Source: Microgenomates group bacterium GW2011_GWC1_46_15
GTDB taxonomy: Bacteria; Patescibacteriota; Microgenomatia; UBA1400; UBA12028
Direction of reading: 5' to 3'
Assembly: GCA_001002285.1 (NCBI GenBank)
Contig: LCLX01000005.1
Coordinates: forward strand, 1 to 50,493
Length of the DNA: 50,493 bases
A model generated the notes under the pieces. That model had not been told where the DNA came from. It searched no databases and was given only the letters and a program-made list of their open reading frames with translations. A program made the position numbers and the translations under genes. The stretch's first letter is position 1, and every line of letters starts with the position of its first letter. Of the stretch, positions 29,387 through 39,193 are shown one piece after another.

Positions 29387-30088
29387 GTGACACACGCTTC
29401 CAAACTTGAAATGTTTCCAGGATGTTTTGCGGCGTACTCTACCCGCGCAGATGGTTCAATGGATACACCTGAACAGGCATTAGCGTGGGTTCATATACGC
29501 ACTCCGAGCAAAAATGGGACATATCTCCATTTGGAACACGGAACAACCGTTGTTCTCGATGAAAACCCAGCACATGAACTTCAAGGTGACGCAATTATTT
29601 CTCAGCAGATTAACCACGCTCTACTATTCCGTGTCGCCGATTGTGTGCCAATAGCGCTTTTCCACTCTCAATCGCATACTTTTGGACTGATTCACGGCGG
29701 CTGGCGGTCTTTGGCGGGTGGTATTGTAGAAAAAACACTGAACCAGTTTTTGCGTGTTTCCCATGCAGATCCTCAAGAAATATGCGTGTGGATAGGCCCA
29801 TCACTGCGTTCATGCTGTAACGTTATTGAGCGTGATAACCCATTATCCAAGCTTCCAGAATGGAAATCCTTTTTACACATCGAGAAAAACGAAAAAACAA
29901 GTGTGGATTTACAAGGTTTTTGTTCAGCTGAATTGGCGCAGGCAGGAGTTTCTCGTGTACACATCAAAGATTCTGGTCTTTGCACCTATCACAACCCCGA
30001 TTTTTACTCGTACCGCCACTTTAGGCGGGAACAAGACCAGTCGGCGCATGGTAGAATAGCTGTTGGTATCTGGATGAACAACACATGA
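29387..30088 (+). CDS. pgeF: YfiH/PgeF family (polyphenol oxidase/laccase-domain, peptidoglycan editing factor)
   Basis: VADCVPIALFHSQSHTFGLIHGGWRSLAGGIV...WIGPSLRSCCNVI. Confidence 0.88.
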   Translation: MTHASKLEMFPGCFAAYSTRADGSMDTPEQALAWVHIRTPSKNGTYLHLEHGTTVVLDENPAHELQGDAIISQQINHALLFRVADCVPIALFHSQSHTFGLIHGGWRSLAGGIVEKTLNQFLRVSHADPQEICVWIGPSLRSCCNVIERDNPLSKLPEWKSFLHIEKNEKTSVDLQGFCSAELAQAGVSRVHIKDSGLCTYHNPDFYSYRHFRREQDQSAHGRIAVGIWMNNT

Positions 30089-31437
30089 CCTCTGCCACAA
30101 CACTTCCTTTTCAAGACAGTACACACATCCATCTTGTTGGTATGAAAGGTGTTGCGATGACCGCGCTTGCGCAATGTCTTTTGGATTTGGGGAAACAGGT
30201 GACAGGTAGTGATGTAGAAGAAGATTTTGTAACAAAACACCTTTTGGACACATTTCATGTTCCAGTGAAAATAGGTTTTCATGCGAGCAATATAAGTGAA
30301 CAAACAGATTGTGTGATATACACAGGAGCGCACAACGGAAGTAAAAATCCAGAAGTCATTGAAGCAAAAAAAAGAGGTATTCTTGTACTCAGCCATGCTG
30401 AGGCACTTGGTCTTTTCATGCGTGGAAAACGCGGTGTTGCAGTCTGCGGTGTGGGTGGAAAAACGACCACGACGGCAATGTTGGCATGGATTTTAGAGTC
30501 TGCTGGCCAGAAGTCAAGCTATGCCATTGGTGTGGGAAATGTTTTCAACCTCCAGCGTACCGGTGTGTATCATAAAGAAAGTGAATGGTTTATCACTGAA
30601 GCCGATGAGTATGCCACCGACCCAGGCCACGACAATACACCGCGGTTTATGCATCTAAACCCGGAGGTCATTATCTGTACGCGTGTTGCGTATGACCATC
30701 CTGATATGTACCCCGGGTTTAAGGAAACGCAAGATGCGTACCTTGCATTTTTTGCAAAACTTCCACAGAACGGAGTCTTCATTGTGCCGGAAGAAGCTGT
30801 TGCTCTTTTTGGCAAACGGTTAAGTGTCCTTCAAGAAGAAAAGAAGTTTTCGGTGTTCACATATATCCAGCCGGACTCTGCTATCAATCTTAAAATCCCC
30901 GGAGAGTATAACAGAATGAATGCACAGGCGGCATTGTTGGCTGCAACACACATGGGGATTTCTCAGGAAGCTGCCGTGCGCGCGCTTGCACAATTTTCCG
31001 GGACAATGCGGAGATTTGAACATGTAGGCAATACGGGGGGTATTGAGCGGTACGATGACTACGCGCATCACCCGGATGAAATAACGGCAGTCCTGCGTTC
31101 TCTCAAGGAAAAATATCCAAAGAGTACTAAGGTTGTTCTTTTTCAACCACATACATACAGTAGAACACTTTCGTTGCTCAATGAGTTTTCACAGTGTTTC
31201 ACGGACGCCGATCAAGTATATCTTCTTGATATCTTCGCTTCCGCGCGCGAAAAAGAAAATCCAGGAGTATCTTCCGATATGCTTGCAGAACTCATGAAAA
31301 AACAAGGAAAACAGGCAGAAAACCTTAAAACGCTTCCTTTGGCGGCAGAAAAACTCAATACAATTCTTAAGCCTGGTGATGTGTTCATGACCCTTGGGGC
31401 GGGAGATGTTTATCACGTCCATTCCATGATAAAATAA
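30085..31437 (+). CDS. murC: UDP-N-acetylmuramate--L-alanine ligase
   Basis: IHLVGMKGVAMTALAQCLLDLGKQVTGSDV; GVGGKTTTTAMLAWILE; DDYAHHPDEI. Confidence 0.93.
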   Translation: MTSATTLPFQDSTHIHLVGMKGVAMTALAQCLLDLGKQVTGSDVEEDFVTKHLLDTFHVPVKIGFHASNISEQTDCVIYTGAHNGSKNPEVIEAKKRGILVLSHAEALGLFMRGKRGVAVCGVGGKTTTTAMLAWILESAGQKSSYAIGVGNVFNLQRTGVYHKESEWFITEADEYATDPGHDNTPRFMHLNPEVIICTRVAYDHPDMYPGFKETQDAYLAFFAKLPQNGVFIVPEEAVALFGKRLSVLQEEKKFSVFTYIQPDSAINLKIPGEYNRMNAQAALLAATHMGISQEAAVRALAQFSGTMRRFEHVGNTGGIERYDDYAHHPDEITAVLRSLKEKYPKSTKVVLFQPHTYSRTLSLLNEFSQCFTDADQVYLLDIFASAREKENPGVSSDMLAELMKKQGKQAENLKTLPLAAEKLNTILKPGDVFMTLGAGDVYHVHSMIK

Positions 31438-32372
31438 TGGGAATGGAATCACCCCTTATACATCGTCTGAAAACGCGGTTCCCAACGGCGCAGTTTCAGG
31501 AGCATGAAAAGCTTTCCAATCATACGTATTTTAAAATTGGCGGACCCGCTGAAGTGTTTATTGTTGTTCGCGAGACTCAACTTTTAGCCGACCTTGTCTC
31601 ATTGTGTGTCAAAGAACATATCCATTTCATAATTTTTGGCGGCGGAAGCAATGTGCTTGTTACTGACGACCTCATTCCCGGCCTTGTCATAAAAAATCTT
31701 ACGCAGGGCGTTCGCATCGAAAAAACACCAGATGGTGGCAGTATCTTTGTGGAAAGTGGTGTGCCGACAAACGTGCTGGTCCGCAGGGCTATTGATGAGG
31801 GGCTCGCTGGTCTTGAGTACTTTCTCGGCGTTCCTGGCTCTGTTGGCGGGGCAGTGTACAACAACTCGCACTACATGAATCAACTCATTGGCGAACACAT
31901 CGAAAGCATTGACGTTATTGAAGCAAAAACCGGCGAAAAGAAAACAATGAAAAACGTTGAGCTTCAGTATAAATACGACTACTCGATTTTGCAGGAAACA
32001 CACGATATTGTGCTGTCGGCAAAGTTTGTTCTTAAAACGGGAAATAAAGAAGAGCTTGAACAGCGGGCGCGTGAAGCGACCACAAAACGCGCCAACACTC
32101 AGCCACTTGGTATTCCAAGTTCCGGGTGCATGTTTCAAAACGCAATCATGCCCGATGGGAAAATGGTTTCTGCGGGCTACTTAATCGACCAAGCGGGACT
32201 TAAAGGGACGCGCGTTGGTGATGCGATGGTGAGCGACAAACACGCGAGTTTTATTGTGAATGTTGGTTCTGCAACCGCAAAACAGGTTGATGAGTTAGCA
32301 GAGTTAGTAAAAAACACCGTGAAGGACAAGTTCGGTGTAGTATTGAAACGGGAAGTGTTCTCATTAGGATAA
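31437..32372 (+). CDS. murB: UDP-N-acetylenolpyruvoylglucosamine reductase
   Basis: NHTYFKIGGPAEVFIVV...FGGGSNVLVTD...GVPGSVGGAVYNN...PSSGCMFQN. Confidence 0.95.
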   Translation: MGMESPLIHRLKTRFPTAQFQEHEKLSNHTYFKIGGPAEVFIVVRETQLLADLVSLCVKEHIHFIIFGGGSNVLVTDDLIPGLVIKNLTQGVRIEKTPDGGSIFVESGVPTNVLVRRAIDEGLAGLEYFLGVPGSVGGAVYNNSHYMNQLIGEHIESIDVIEAKTGEKKTMKNVELQYKYDYSILQETHDIVLSAKFVLKTGNKEELEQRAREATTKRANTQPLGIPSSGCMFQNAIMPDGKMVSAGYLIDQAGLKGTRVGDAMVSDKHASFIVNVGSATAKQVDELAELVKNTVKDKFGVVLKREVFSLG

Positions 32373-32373
32373 T

Positions 32374-33723
32374 ATGCACCATCAATCATTCATCATTCAT
32401 GGGGGAAAGCCGTTATTTGGTTCAGTGCGTTTGGGTGGCGCGAAAAATGCAAGTTTCAAGTTGATGATTGCTTCGCTGCTGGCAAAGGGTGAGACGCGGC
32501 TCCTCAATTTTTCGCACATTAAAGATGTTGAGATCACGCGCGAAATTCTCGAAGAACTTGGTGCTTCCACGCGAAATGCGGGAGAACGCACGGTGTTTAT
32601 TTCCACACAAGGTTTACATTCACACGTTATTTCGGAAAAGTATGGAAAACTTTCCCGCGCTTCCACCCTCTTTTTGGGACCGCTTCTTGCGCGTTTTTGC
32701 AAAGCCGTTGTTCCTTTTCCTGGTGGAGATCAAATTGGCGCGCGTCCGATTGATCGGCATTTGGATGGACTCATCGCGCTTGGAGCAAAAATACACCGTA
32801 CAGCAAGCACCATTGAGGCGGAGTGTGATGGCAGACTCCATGGCACAACGTATACATTTGAAAAAAGCACACATACCGGAACCGAAACGATGATTATGGC
32901 TGCGGTGCTTGCGGAGGGAAAAACAGTTTTGAACAATGTCGCACTGGAACCGGAAATTGACGATCTCATCGAGTTTTTAAACAACATGGGCGCGAAAATT
33001 CAACGGCACGCCAATCGCGTGATTGAAATTGAAGGCGTCAAAGAACTTACTCCAACGATTCATCGCATTATGCCAGACAGAAACGAAGCCGTGTCGTACG
33101 CGTGCGCGGCAATCGCGACCCACGGAGACATCATTGTTGAAAACGCACGGCACCAACACTTAAAAGCATTTTTAGACAAACTAGATGAGATGGGCGCGGG
33201 GTATGAAGTTGGAACGTACGGTATCCGGTTTTTTGCGAAGAACGGGCTAAAAGCAGTTGACGTCGTAACGGCCCCGCATCCCGGCTTTATGACCGACTGG
33301 CAACCACTGTGGGCGGTTTTACTCACGCAAACACAAGGAAAAAGCGTGATTCATGAGACCGTTTCGGAAAATCGGTTTCAATATGTTCCACTGTTGCAAA
33401 ACATGGGTGCCGAAATCCGTTTATTCAATCCAGAAGTGAAAAAATTGGAAGATGTGTACGAGTTTGACGTATCGCATGGTCCTCCGGAAGGGTATCGCGC
33501 GGCAGAGATCACCGGCGTTTCCCCGCTCAAAGCGGGTGAGTTTACGGTTCCCGACCTTCGTGCCGGAGCAACGTTAGTTTTGGCTGGTTTAGTTGCGCAC
33601 GGAACAACAACGCTGCACAATATTGAGCAGATCGATCGTGGATACGAAGAACTGGATAGTAGATTACGAGGTATGGGTGCAGAAGTAGTGCGTTCGACGG
33701 AAAACGAAGAAAAAACGGAGTAA
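32374..33723 (+). CDS. murA: UDP-N-acetylglucosamine 1-carboxyvinyltransferase
   Basis: GSVRLGGAKNASFKLM; RASTLFLGPLLARF; FPGGDQIGARPIDRHL. Confidence 0.95.
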   Translation: MHHQSFIIHGGKPLFGSVRLGGAKNASFKLMIASLLAKGETRLLNFSHIKDVEITREILEELGASTRNAGERTVFISTQGLHSHVISEKYGKLSRASTLFLGPLLARFCKAVVPFPGGDQIGARPIDRHLDGLIALGAKIHRTASTIEAECDGRLHGTTYTFEKSTHTGTETMIMAAVLAEGKTVLNNVALEPEIDDLIEFLNNMGAKIQRHANRVIEIEGVKELTPTIHRIMPDRNEAVSYACAAIATHGDIIVENARHQHLKAFLDKLDEMGAGYEVGTYGIRFFAKNGLKAVDVVTAPHPGFMTDWQPLWAVLLTQTQGKSVIHETVSENRFQYVPLLQNMGAEIRLFNPEVKKLEDVYEFDVSHGPPEGYRAAEITGVSPLKAGEFTVPDLRAGATLVLAGLVAHGTTTLHNIEQIDRGYEELDSRLRGMGAEVVRSTENEEKTE

Positions 33724-33726
33724 TGT

Positions 33727-34758
33727 ATGGCACTTATTTTAGGTTTATTGCTATTTTCATTCATCGTAACAAGTGTGTGTATTGTGCCGTTCATTAACAC
33801 GCTGTACGCGTTAAAGTTTCAGCGGAAAAACAAAAAAAGCAAAGATATGTTTGGATTTGCAACGCCTATTTTTGACGCATTGCACAAACACAAAACAGGA
33901 ACACCGATCGGCGCGGGACTTCTTTTAATTGCTGTTGTATCGCTCTTATTTGCCTCTATTTTCCCTTTGCTTAAGTACTTGGGCATCTCAATCACACAAG
34001 TCTATCCGTTGGAGAAAGAATTAAACGTGATTTTCTTCACCTTCCTATCTTTTGGTCTTCTTGGGTTGTATGACGATATTAAAAAGTTTTTTGGATTTGA
34101 AAAATCTGGATTTTTTGGATTACGGTTATCGCAGAAACTTGCTGTGCAACTCGGTCTTGCGGTCATTATTTCATTGATGTTGTATGGATCGCTTGGAATC
34201 TCCATCGTAAACATTCCGTTTTTTGGCGTTGTGCACATGGGTTTATGGTTTATTCCATTTGCCGCGTTTGTGATTGTGTCGTTTGCCAACGCGGTAAACA
34301 TCACCGATGGTTTAGATGGACTTGCGGGTGGCGTGTTAATGATCTGCCTTTTTGGTTTATGGTTTCTTTCCGCGGCAATTTTAGATACACCGCTGGCCAT
34401 TTTTCTCACGCTGTGGATTGGTTCATTAATCGCGTTTCTTTACTTCAATGTGTATCCTGCAAGAATCATGATGGGCGACGTTGGCGCGCTTGCGTTTGGA
34501 GCAACGTTGGCGGTTGTCGGTCTCCTACTTGGGAAAATTATGGCCCTGCTCATTATTGGTGGAATCTTTGTTGTTGAAGTTGGTTCAAGTCTTTTGCAGA
34601 TTCTTTCCAAACGCATACGCAAACAAAAACTTTTCTCAGCTTCACCTGTGCATTTATGGTTGCAGCACCGCGGATGGCACGAAACAAAAATTGTTCAGCG
34701 CGCCTGGCTTACCGGCATCGTACTTACCCTATTCGGGGTGTGGCTTGCGTTTGTATAA
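33727..34758 (+). CDS. mraY: Phospho-N-acetylmuramoyl-pentapeptide-transferase
   Basis: GTPIGAGLLL; LGLYDDIKKFF; NAVNITDGLDGLAGG; MMGDVGALAFGATLA. Confidence 0.93.
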   Translation: MALILGLLLFSFIVTSVCIVPFINTLYALKFQRKNKKSKDMFGFATPIFDALHKHKTGTPIGAGLLLIAVVSLLFASIFPLLKYLGISITQVYPLEKELNVIFFTFLSFGLLGLYDDIKKFFGFEKSGFFGLRLSQKLAVQLGLAVIISLMLYGSLGISIVNIPFFGVVHMGLWFIPFAAFVIVSFANAVNITDGLDGLAGGVLMICLFGLWFLSAAILDTPLAIFLTLWIGSLIAFLYFNVYPARIMMGDVGALAFGATLAVVGLLLGKIMALLIIGGIFVVEVGSSLLQILSKRIRKQKLFSASPVHLWLQHRGWHETKIVQRAWLTGIVLTLFGVWLAFV

Positions 34759-34767
34759 TCCGTTATG
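34754..34767 (+). promoter_or_regulatory. Predicted consensus -10 TATAAT (34754-34759) 11 nt upstream of ATG 34765; near-leaderless start
   Basis: TATAATccgttATG, no SD. Confidence 0.6.
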
Positions 34768-35853
34768 AAACTTCATTTTTTTCGTGCGCTATCAAAGCAT
34801 CCTGAACGTCTGATGTTTTTGACAATCTTGCTGTTATTAATTGCAGGAGTGTTGTTTGTGTTCGATGCGTCGGTTGCGGAAGCGTTTTATCAGTTCGGAG
34901 ATAAGTATTACTTTGCAAAACAACAAATGATATGGGTTGGCCTTGGACTGTCCGCGCTTGTTGTGTGCTCTTTTATTCCGGTGAGAGTATGGAAAATGGT
35001 CAGCACACCAGTATTTTTTCTTTCCGTTGCCCTGCTGGTGTTGGTTCTCATTCCTGGTGTTGGTACGACAGTTCAAGGCGCGCAGCGATGGATTGTGTAC
35101 GGTGGGTTTCGGTTTCAGCCTGCGGAGTTAGCAAAGTTGGCGGTGATTTTTTACTTTCCTACCTGGCTGATACACCACCAGCGCATTGGTCCATTCGCGT
35201 TTTTTACATCTTTATTGTTTGGACTGCTTTTGTTTCAGCCAGATCTTGGTACCGCCCTCGTGCTCATGGCAATCTGCGTGGGGCTATACGTTTCCGCAGG
35301 GGGGTCGTGGAAGTACATCGTAGGGTTTGGTGGTGTTGGTATACTCGGAGTTTTATTGATTGTGCTGGTGTCTCCGTATCGTATGCAAAGAATTACTGCT
35401 TTTTTAAATCCTGAAACGGATCCCTTGGGCGCGTCATATCACATCCGGCAGATTACAATCGCGCTTGGTTCCGGCGGGTTGTTCGGACAGGGTATCGGAC
35501 AGTCTCGGCAGAAGTATCAATACATTCCTGAAGCGAGTACTGACTCCATTTTCGCGATCGCGGCAGAAGAGATTGGGTTTATCGGCGCGCTCGTCATGCT
35601 TGGACTTTTCAGCGTCGTGTTTATCCAAGGCTTTGCTATTGCGGAAAAAACGAAAGATCCATATGAAAAACTGGTCGCAACAGGAATTGTGATTTGGGTA
35701 ACGGCACAAACGATATTGAATCTGGGGTCAATTGTTGCGCTGGTCCCGTTAACAGGTGTTCCACTGCCATTTATTTCGTATGGAGGCTCTTCTTTGATCT
35801 CTTTACTTGCAGGCAGCGGTATACTCATTGGTATTGGAAGGAGAACGGCGTGA
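34765..35853 (+). CDS. ftsW: SEDS protein FtsW
   Basis: QPDLGTALVLMAICVG; FLNPETDPLGASYHIRQITIALGSGGLFGQGIGQSRQKYQYIPEASTDSIFAIAAEEIGF. Confidence 0.93.
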   Translation: MKLHFFRALSKHPERLMFLTILLLLIAGVLFVFDASVAEAFYQFGDKYYFAKQQMIWVGLGLSALVVCSFIPVRVWKMVSTPVFFLSVALLVLVLIPGVGTTVQGAQRWIVYGGFRFQPAELAKLAVIFYFPTWLIHHQRIGPFAFFTSLLFGLLLFQPDLGTALVLMAICVGLYVSAGGSWKYIVGFGGVGILGVLLIVLVSPYRMQRITAFLNPETDPLGASYHIRQITIALGSGGLFGQGIGQSRQKYQYIPEASTDSIFAIAAEEIGFIGALVMLGLFSVVFIQGFAIAEKTKDPYEKLVATGIVIWVTAQTILNLGSIVALVPLTGVPLPFISYGGSSLISLLAGSGILIGIGRRTA

Positions 35854-36995
35854 AGATTTTAATCTCTGGAGGTCATCTTACCCCGGCGCTTGCGGTGATT
35901 CATGCGATCCGGCAACGCTCACCAAGAACGCAGGTTGTGTTTGTTGGACGCGAGTACATGCAGGAAAAAGAAAAAATGCAAAGCCGCGAGCGGGAAGAGA
36001 TTGAAAAACAGCACATGAAGTTTTATGAAATTCCTGCGGCAAAGTTTCACCGCACGCACGTATTCCGCAACGCTGAAGAGTTTTTCCGTTTCATTCCATC
36101 AATTAAAAAGTCGTACGACATTATTCACTCAGAAAAACCCGATATCTTTTTGTCGTTTGGTGGGTACTTGGCGGTTCCACTTGCGCTCGTTTCACGAGGC
36201 CTTGGTATCCCAGTACTGACGCACGAGCAAACAAAGACCGCGGGCATGGCAAATCAGCTTATCGCGCATATTGCGACAAAAGTATTAATTTCATACGAAG
36301 ATTCCAAACAATTTTTCCCACGCAAGAAAACATTATTTACGGGCAACCCTTTGCGTCCATCGTTTGCGCGTAACTTCCGCAAAAAACCAGAATGGCTCAA
36401 ACAAGTTCCGCTCACTCTTCCGCTTGTGTATGTAACAGGAGGAAGCCAAGGGTCGCATATTATCAATCAGACGCTGCGGAATATTTTGCCGGAACTCACA
36501 CAGTCATACCTCGTGGTACACCAATGTGGAGCATCACAAGGTTCGAGTTATTTGCACGATCTAGAAGAGGCGAAAGCGGTTCTTCCTCCGCAGAAGCAAA
36601 AACGGTATATTCTCCGCGAATGGATTAGTGAGGAAGATGTTGCGTGGTTGTTCCAGCATGCCGCGCTTGTTGTCGCGCGGTCGGGTGCAAACACGGTGCA
36701 CGAAATTGCTGTGAGCAAAGTTCCGGCAATTTTTATTCCGCTTCCATTTGCGCACAATAATGAGCAGGTTAAAAATGCCATGCCGTTAGTTGACCAAGGA
36801 AGCGCGGTGATCCTTCCACAAAAAGATCTTGTTCCGTCAATTCTTTTACAAACTATCCGAGGAGCAATACGGAGAAAAGAAACGATGCAGAAACATGCCG
36901 ATTTGGCGGGAACACAAGAAATGAACGATGCCGCGTCCCGCATCGCGGAGTACTGCTTTACCCTGTATGAATACACAAAACATCACAAGAAATAA
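35850..36995 (+). CDS. murG: UDP-GlcNAc:lipid I N-acetylglucosaminyltransferase MurG
   Basis: GTG start overlapping ftsW stop; ILISGGHLTPALAVIHAI; LSFGGYLAVPLALVSRGLGIPVLTHEQ; VTGGSQGSHIINQ. Confidence 0.92.
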   Translation: MKILISGGHLTPALAVIHAIRQRSPRTQVVFVGREYMQEKEKMQSREREEIEKQHMKFYEIPAAKFHRTHVFRNAEEFFRFIPSIKKSYDIIHSEKPDIFLSFGGYLAVPLALVSRGLGIPVLTHEQTKTAGMANQLIAHIATKVLISYEDSKQFFPRKKTLFTGNPLRPSFARNFRKKPEWLKQVPLTLPLVYVTGGSQGSHIINQTLRNILPELTQSYLVVHQCGASQGSSYLHDLEEAKAVLPPQKQKRYILREWISEEDVAWLFQHAALVVARSGANTVHEIAVSKVPAIFIPLPFAHNNEQVKNAMPLVDQGSAVILPQKDLVPSILLQTIRGAIRRKETMQKHADLAGTQEMNDAASRIAEYCFTLYEYTKHHKK

Positions 36996-37719
36996 GAGCG
37001 CAGACACGCCGTTTCTCCGTAGAAATAAAAAACTCATCTTTACGCTCGTTTTTGTTGCGTTGTGGATTGTTGCGATTGTGTTTGGGTTACAGATCACAAA
37101 GATTTCACGCGTAGAATGTTTTATGCAGGACGATAAAGTGTGTGAGGAAGCAGTTCAGGCAGAGTTTAATGGACTGCGTGGATCGTCACTTTTTTCATTT
37201 TATCCAAACGACATTGAGAAAAAAGTAAAAAGGGCCCGGCCGGAAGTTCAATACATTTCGTACAAAAAAATACTGCCAAACACACTGCGCGTTCTTCTTG
37301 TTTCATATCCAGAATCTTTCCAGTTTTCATCAACAGGAAACCCGCCGTACGCGATTGTAAATGAAGCTGGAGTTGTGATGAGTGTTGAGCAGGATCTCCG
37401 CGATGGCGCGGTGTATACGTTAGCTACCGCAAGTTCCCGCATATACAGTCCAGGAGAAAAACTTGAAGGAGAGATAGGGAATGCTCTTGTTGTTGTTGCG
37501 CAAGCGGTGAAAAAAACATCGTTGCGCGTGCGTATCTGCCGGTACGCGAATCAGGATGAAATAACGTGTACGCTTGAAACCAACAGGATGTTCCTTATCC
37601 ATGCGCGGGATGTTGATAAAGAGCTCACCACTTTACAGCGTATCTTGAATGACGCTACAATGAACGAGTATATGGGCGTTATTGACGTCCGTTTTGCACA
37701 GCCTGTTTTCCGCGAGTAA
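36967..37719 (+). CDS. ftsQ: FtsQ/DivIB-like division protein
   Basis: Single TM, POTRA-like NDIEKKVKRARPEVQYISYKKILPNTLRVLLVSYPESF; between murG and ftsA. Confidence 0.8.
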   Translation: MNTQNITRNKSADTPFLRRNKKLIFTLVFVALWIVAIVFGLQITKISRVECFMQDDKVCEEAVQAEFNGLRGSSLFSFYPNDIEKKVKRARPEVQYISYKKILPNTLRVLLVSYPESFQFSSTGNPPYAIVNEAGVVMSVEQDLRDGAVYTLATASSRIYSPGEKLEGEIGNALVVVAQAVKKTSLRVRICRYANQDEITCTLETNRMFLIHARDVDKELTTLQRILNDATMNEYMGVIDVRFAQPVFRE

Positions 37720-37757
37720 TGCGGGAGTGGGTAGAGGAAGAGAAAAAGAAAGTATTC

Positions 37758-39068
37758 ATGCCGAAACACAAAACCATAGCAGCAATAGATATTGGAACAG
37801 AAAAAATCTGCACACTGATCTCTGTACTGCATGAGGGAACCCGGGAACCGCAAGTGGTTGGTGTTGCATCGGTCCCAAGCCGTGGTTTGCGGAAAAGCCA
37901 AATTGTTGATCTCGATGAAGCGATCAGCGCGATGACCGAAAGTGTGGATGCTGCGGAACGAATGGCGGGAACAGGAATAAAGTCGGCATTTGTTTCGGTT
38001 GGCGGAGCGCACATTCAATCGCAAAACTCGAAAGGTGTTGTCGCCGCGTCTAATCCGCAGGGTGAGATTACAGAAGAAGACGTCCGCAGAGTCATTGAGG
38101 CGGCGCGTGCCGTTTCTTTACCAAATGCCCGCGAAGTTATTCATGTGATCCCGCGCGACTACCAAGTAGACTCGCAGTCGGGGATTAAAGATCCGATTGG
38201 GATGTCTGGTGTCCGGCTGGAAGCAGAAGCGCACATTATCACCGGTTCCTCAACCGCGATGCGCAACATTACAAAATGTTTATCCGAGCTTGGTATCCAA
38301 TGCTCCGGTTTTGTTTTTTCAGGTTTGGCGTCCGCGCACGCGGTTCTTTCCGAGACCGAGCGCGAACTTGGCGTTGTCGTTGTGGATATTGGCGCGGGCT
38401 CAACATCAATTTGCGCGTTTGTAGAAGGTTCGTTGGCGTACAGCGGTGTATTGCCGATTGGCGCACGGCACATTTCTGCTGATATTGCATTGGGATTGCG
38501 CATGAGTTTGCAGTCAGCTGAAAAAATTAAGCTGTCTCTGGCACGCGTGTACACGCAAAGCACTGAGCCTTTGCCCGGCGAAACGCGTGAGCAAGCACGC
38601 GAACGCAAAAAGAAACACGACGAACTCGATCCGCACGCGATTGGTGTTACGGAAGAGGTTGGAATGCTTTCAAAGAAAACACTGGTTGAAGGGATTATTG
38701 TTCCGCGGTTGCAGGAAATGTTTAAACTCATTGGTGAAGAACTTGAAAAACAGAACTTGTACCCGCTTATTCCCGCCGGCATTGTGTTAACAGGAGGCGG
38801 TGCAGAAACAGTACAGATTGTTGAGGTGTGTAAGCGCATGTTGAACTTGCCAACGCGTATTGGTGAGCCAGGTGGATTAACGGGTTTGACTGATGAAATT
38901 CATTCCCCCATGTACTCTGCAACGTCTGGCCTGTTGGTGTACGGGGTAAAAACGGGTGCTGAGGAAAGCACTCCAAAAGGACAGGATTTAACGGTATTTT
39001 TTAAGCACTTGCGCGTCAAACAACTTATTGAGAAGTCGGTAAAGTTTGTCCGGTCGCTTTTTCCGTAG
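37758..39068 (+). CDS. ftsA: Cell division protein FtsA
   Basis: IAAIDIGTEKICTLI; VVVDIGAGSTSICAFVEGSLAYSGVLPIGARHISADIA; C-terminal VKFVRSLF amphipathic tail. Confidence 0.95.
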   Translation: MPKHKTIAAIDIGTEKICTLISVLHEGTREPQVVGVASVPSRGLRKSQIVDLDEAISAMTESVDAAERMAGTGIKSAFVSVGGAHIQSQNSKGVVAASNPQGEITEEDVRRVIEAARAVSLPNAREVIHVIPRDYQVDSQSGIKDPIGMSGVRLEAEAHIITGSSTAMRNITKCLSELGIQCSGFVFSGLASAHAVLSETERELGVVVVDIGAGSTSICAFVEGSLAYSGVLPIGARHISADIALGLRMSLQSAEKIKLSLARVYTQSTEPLPGETREQARERKKKHDELDPHAIGVTEEVGMLSKKTLVEGIIVPRLQEMFKLIGEELEKQNLYPLIPAGIVLTGGGAETVQIVEVCKRMLNLPTRIGEPGGLTGLTDEIHSPMYSATSGLLVYGVKTGAEESTPKGQDLTVFFKHLRVKQLIEKSVKFVRSLFP

Positions 39069-39193
39069 GTTTGCCAAAAGGAGCCTTTATACACCTCCTT
39101 CTTGCGAACCCAAAGATAATACAGTAGGATAAACGGCATATTGTCTAGTATGTAGAATGTAATTTCCAGCCCGCCCAACATGAAGAGAGGATT

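Noticed and set aside
32365-32376. TAGGAT before murA ATG 32374 as another leaderless -10
   Set aside because: Spacing is only 9 nt to ATG and the same bases (TAGGA) work as an SD; not counted in the leaderless set.
39078-39100. aaggag...ctcctt hairpin between ftsA and ftsZ
   Set aside because: Only a 6-bp stem with a large loop and no T-run; not enough for a terminator or regulatory call.
38900-39181. Minus-strand ORF starting in the ftsA-ftsZ gap ([29 protein letters not shown]...)
   Set aside because: Hydrophobic start is suggestive but most of the ORF is antisense to ftsA and no SD is present; not supported.
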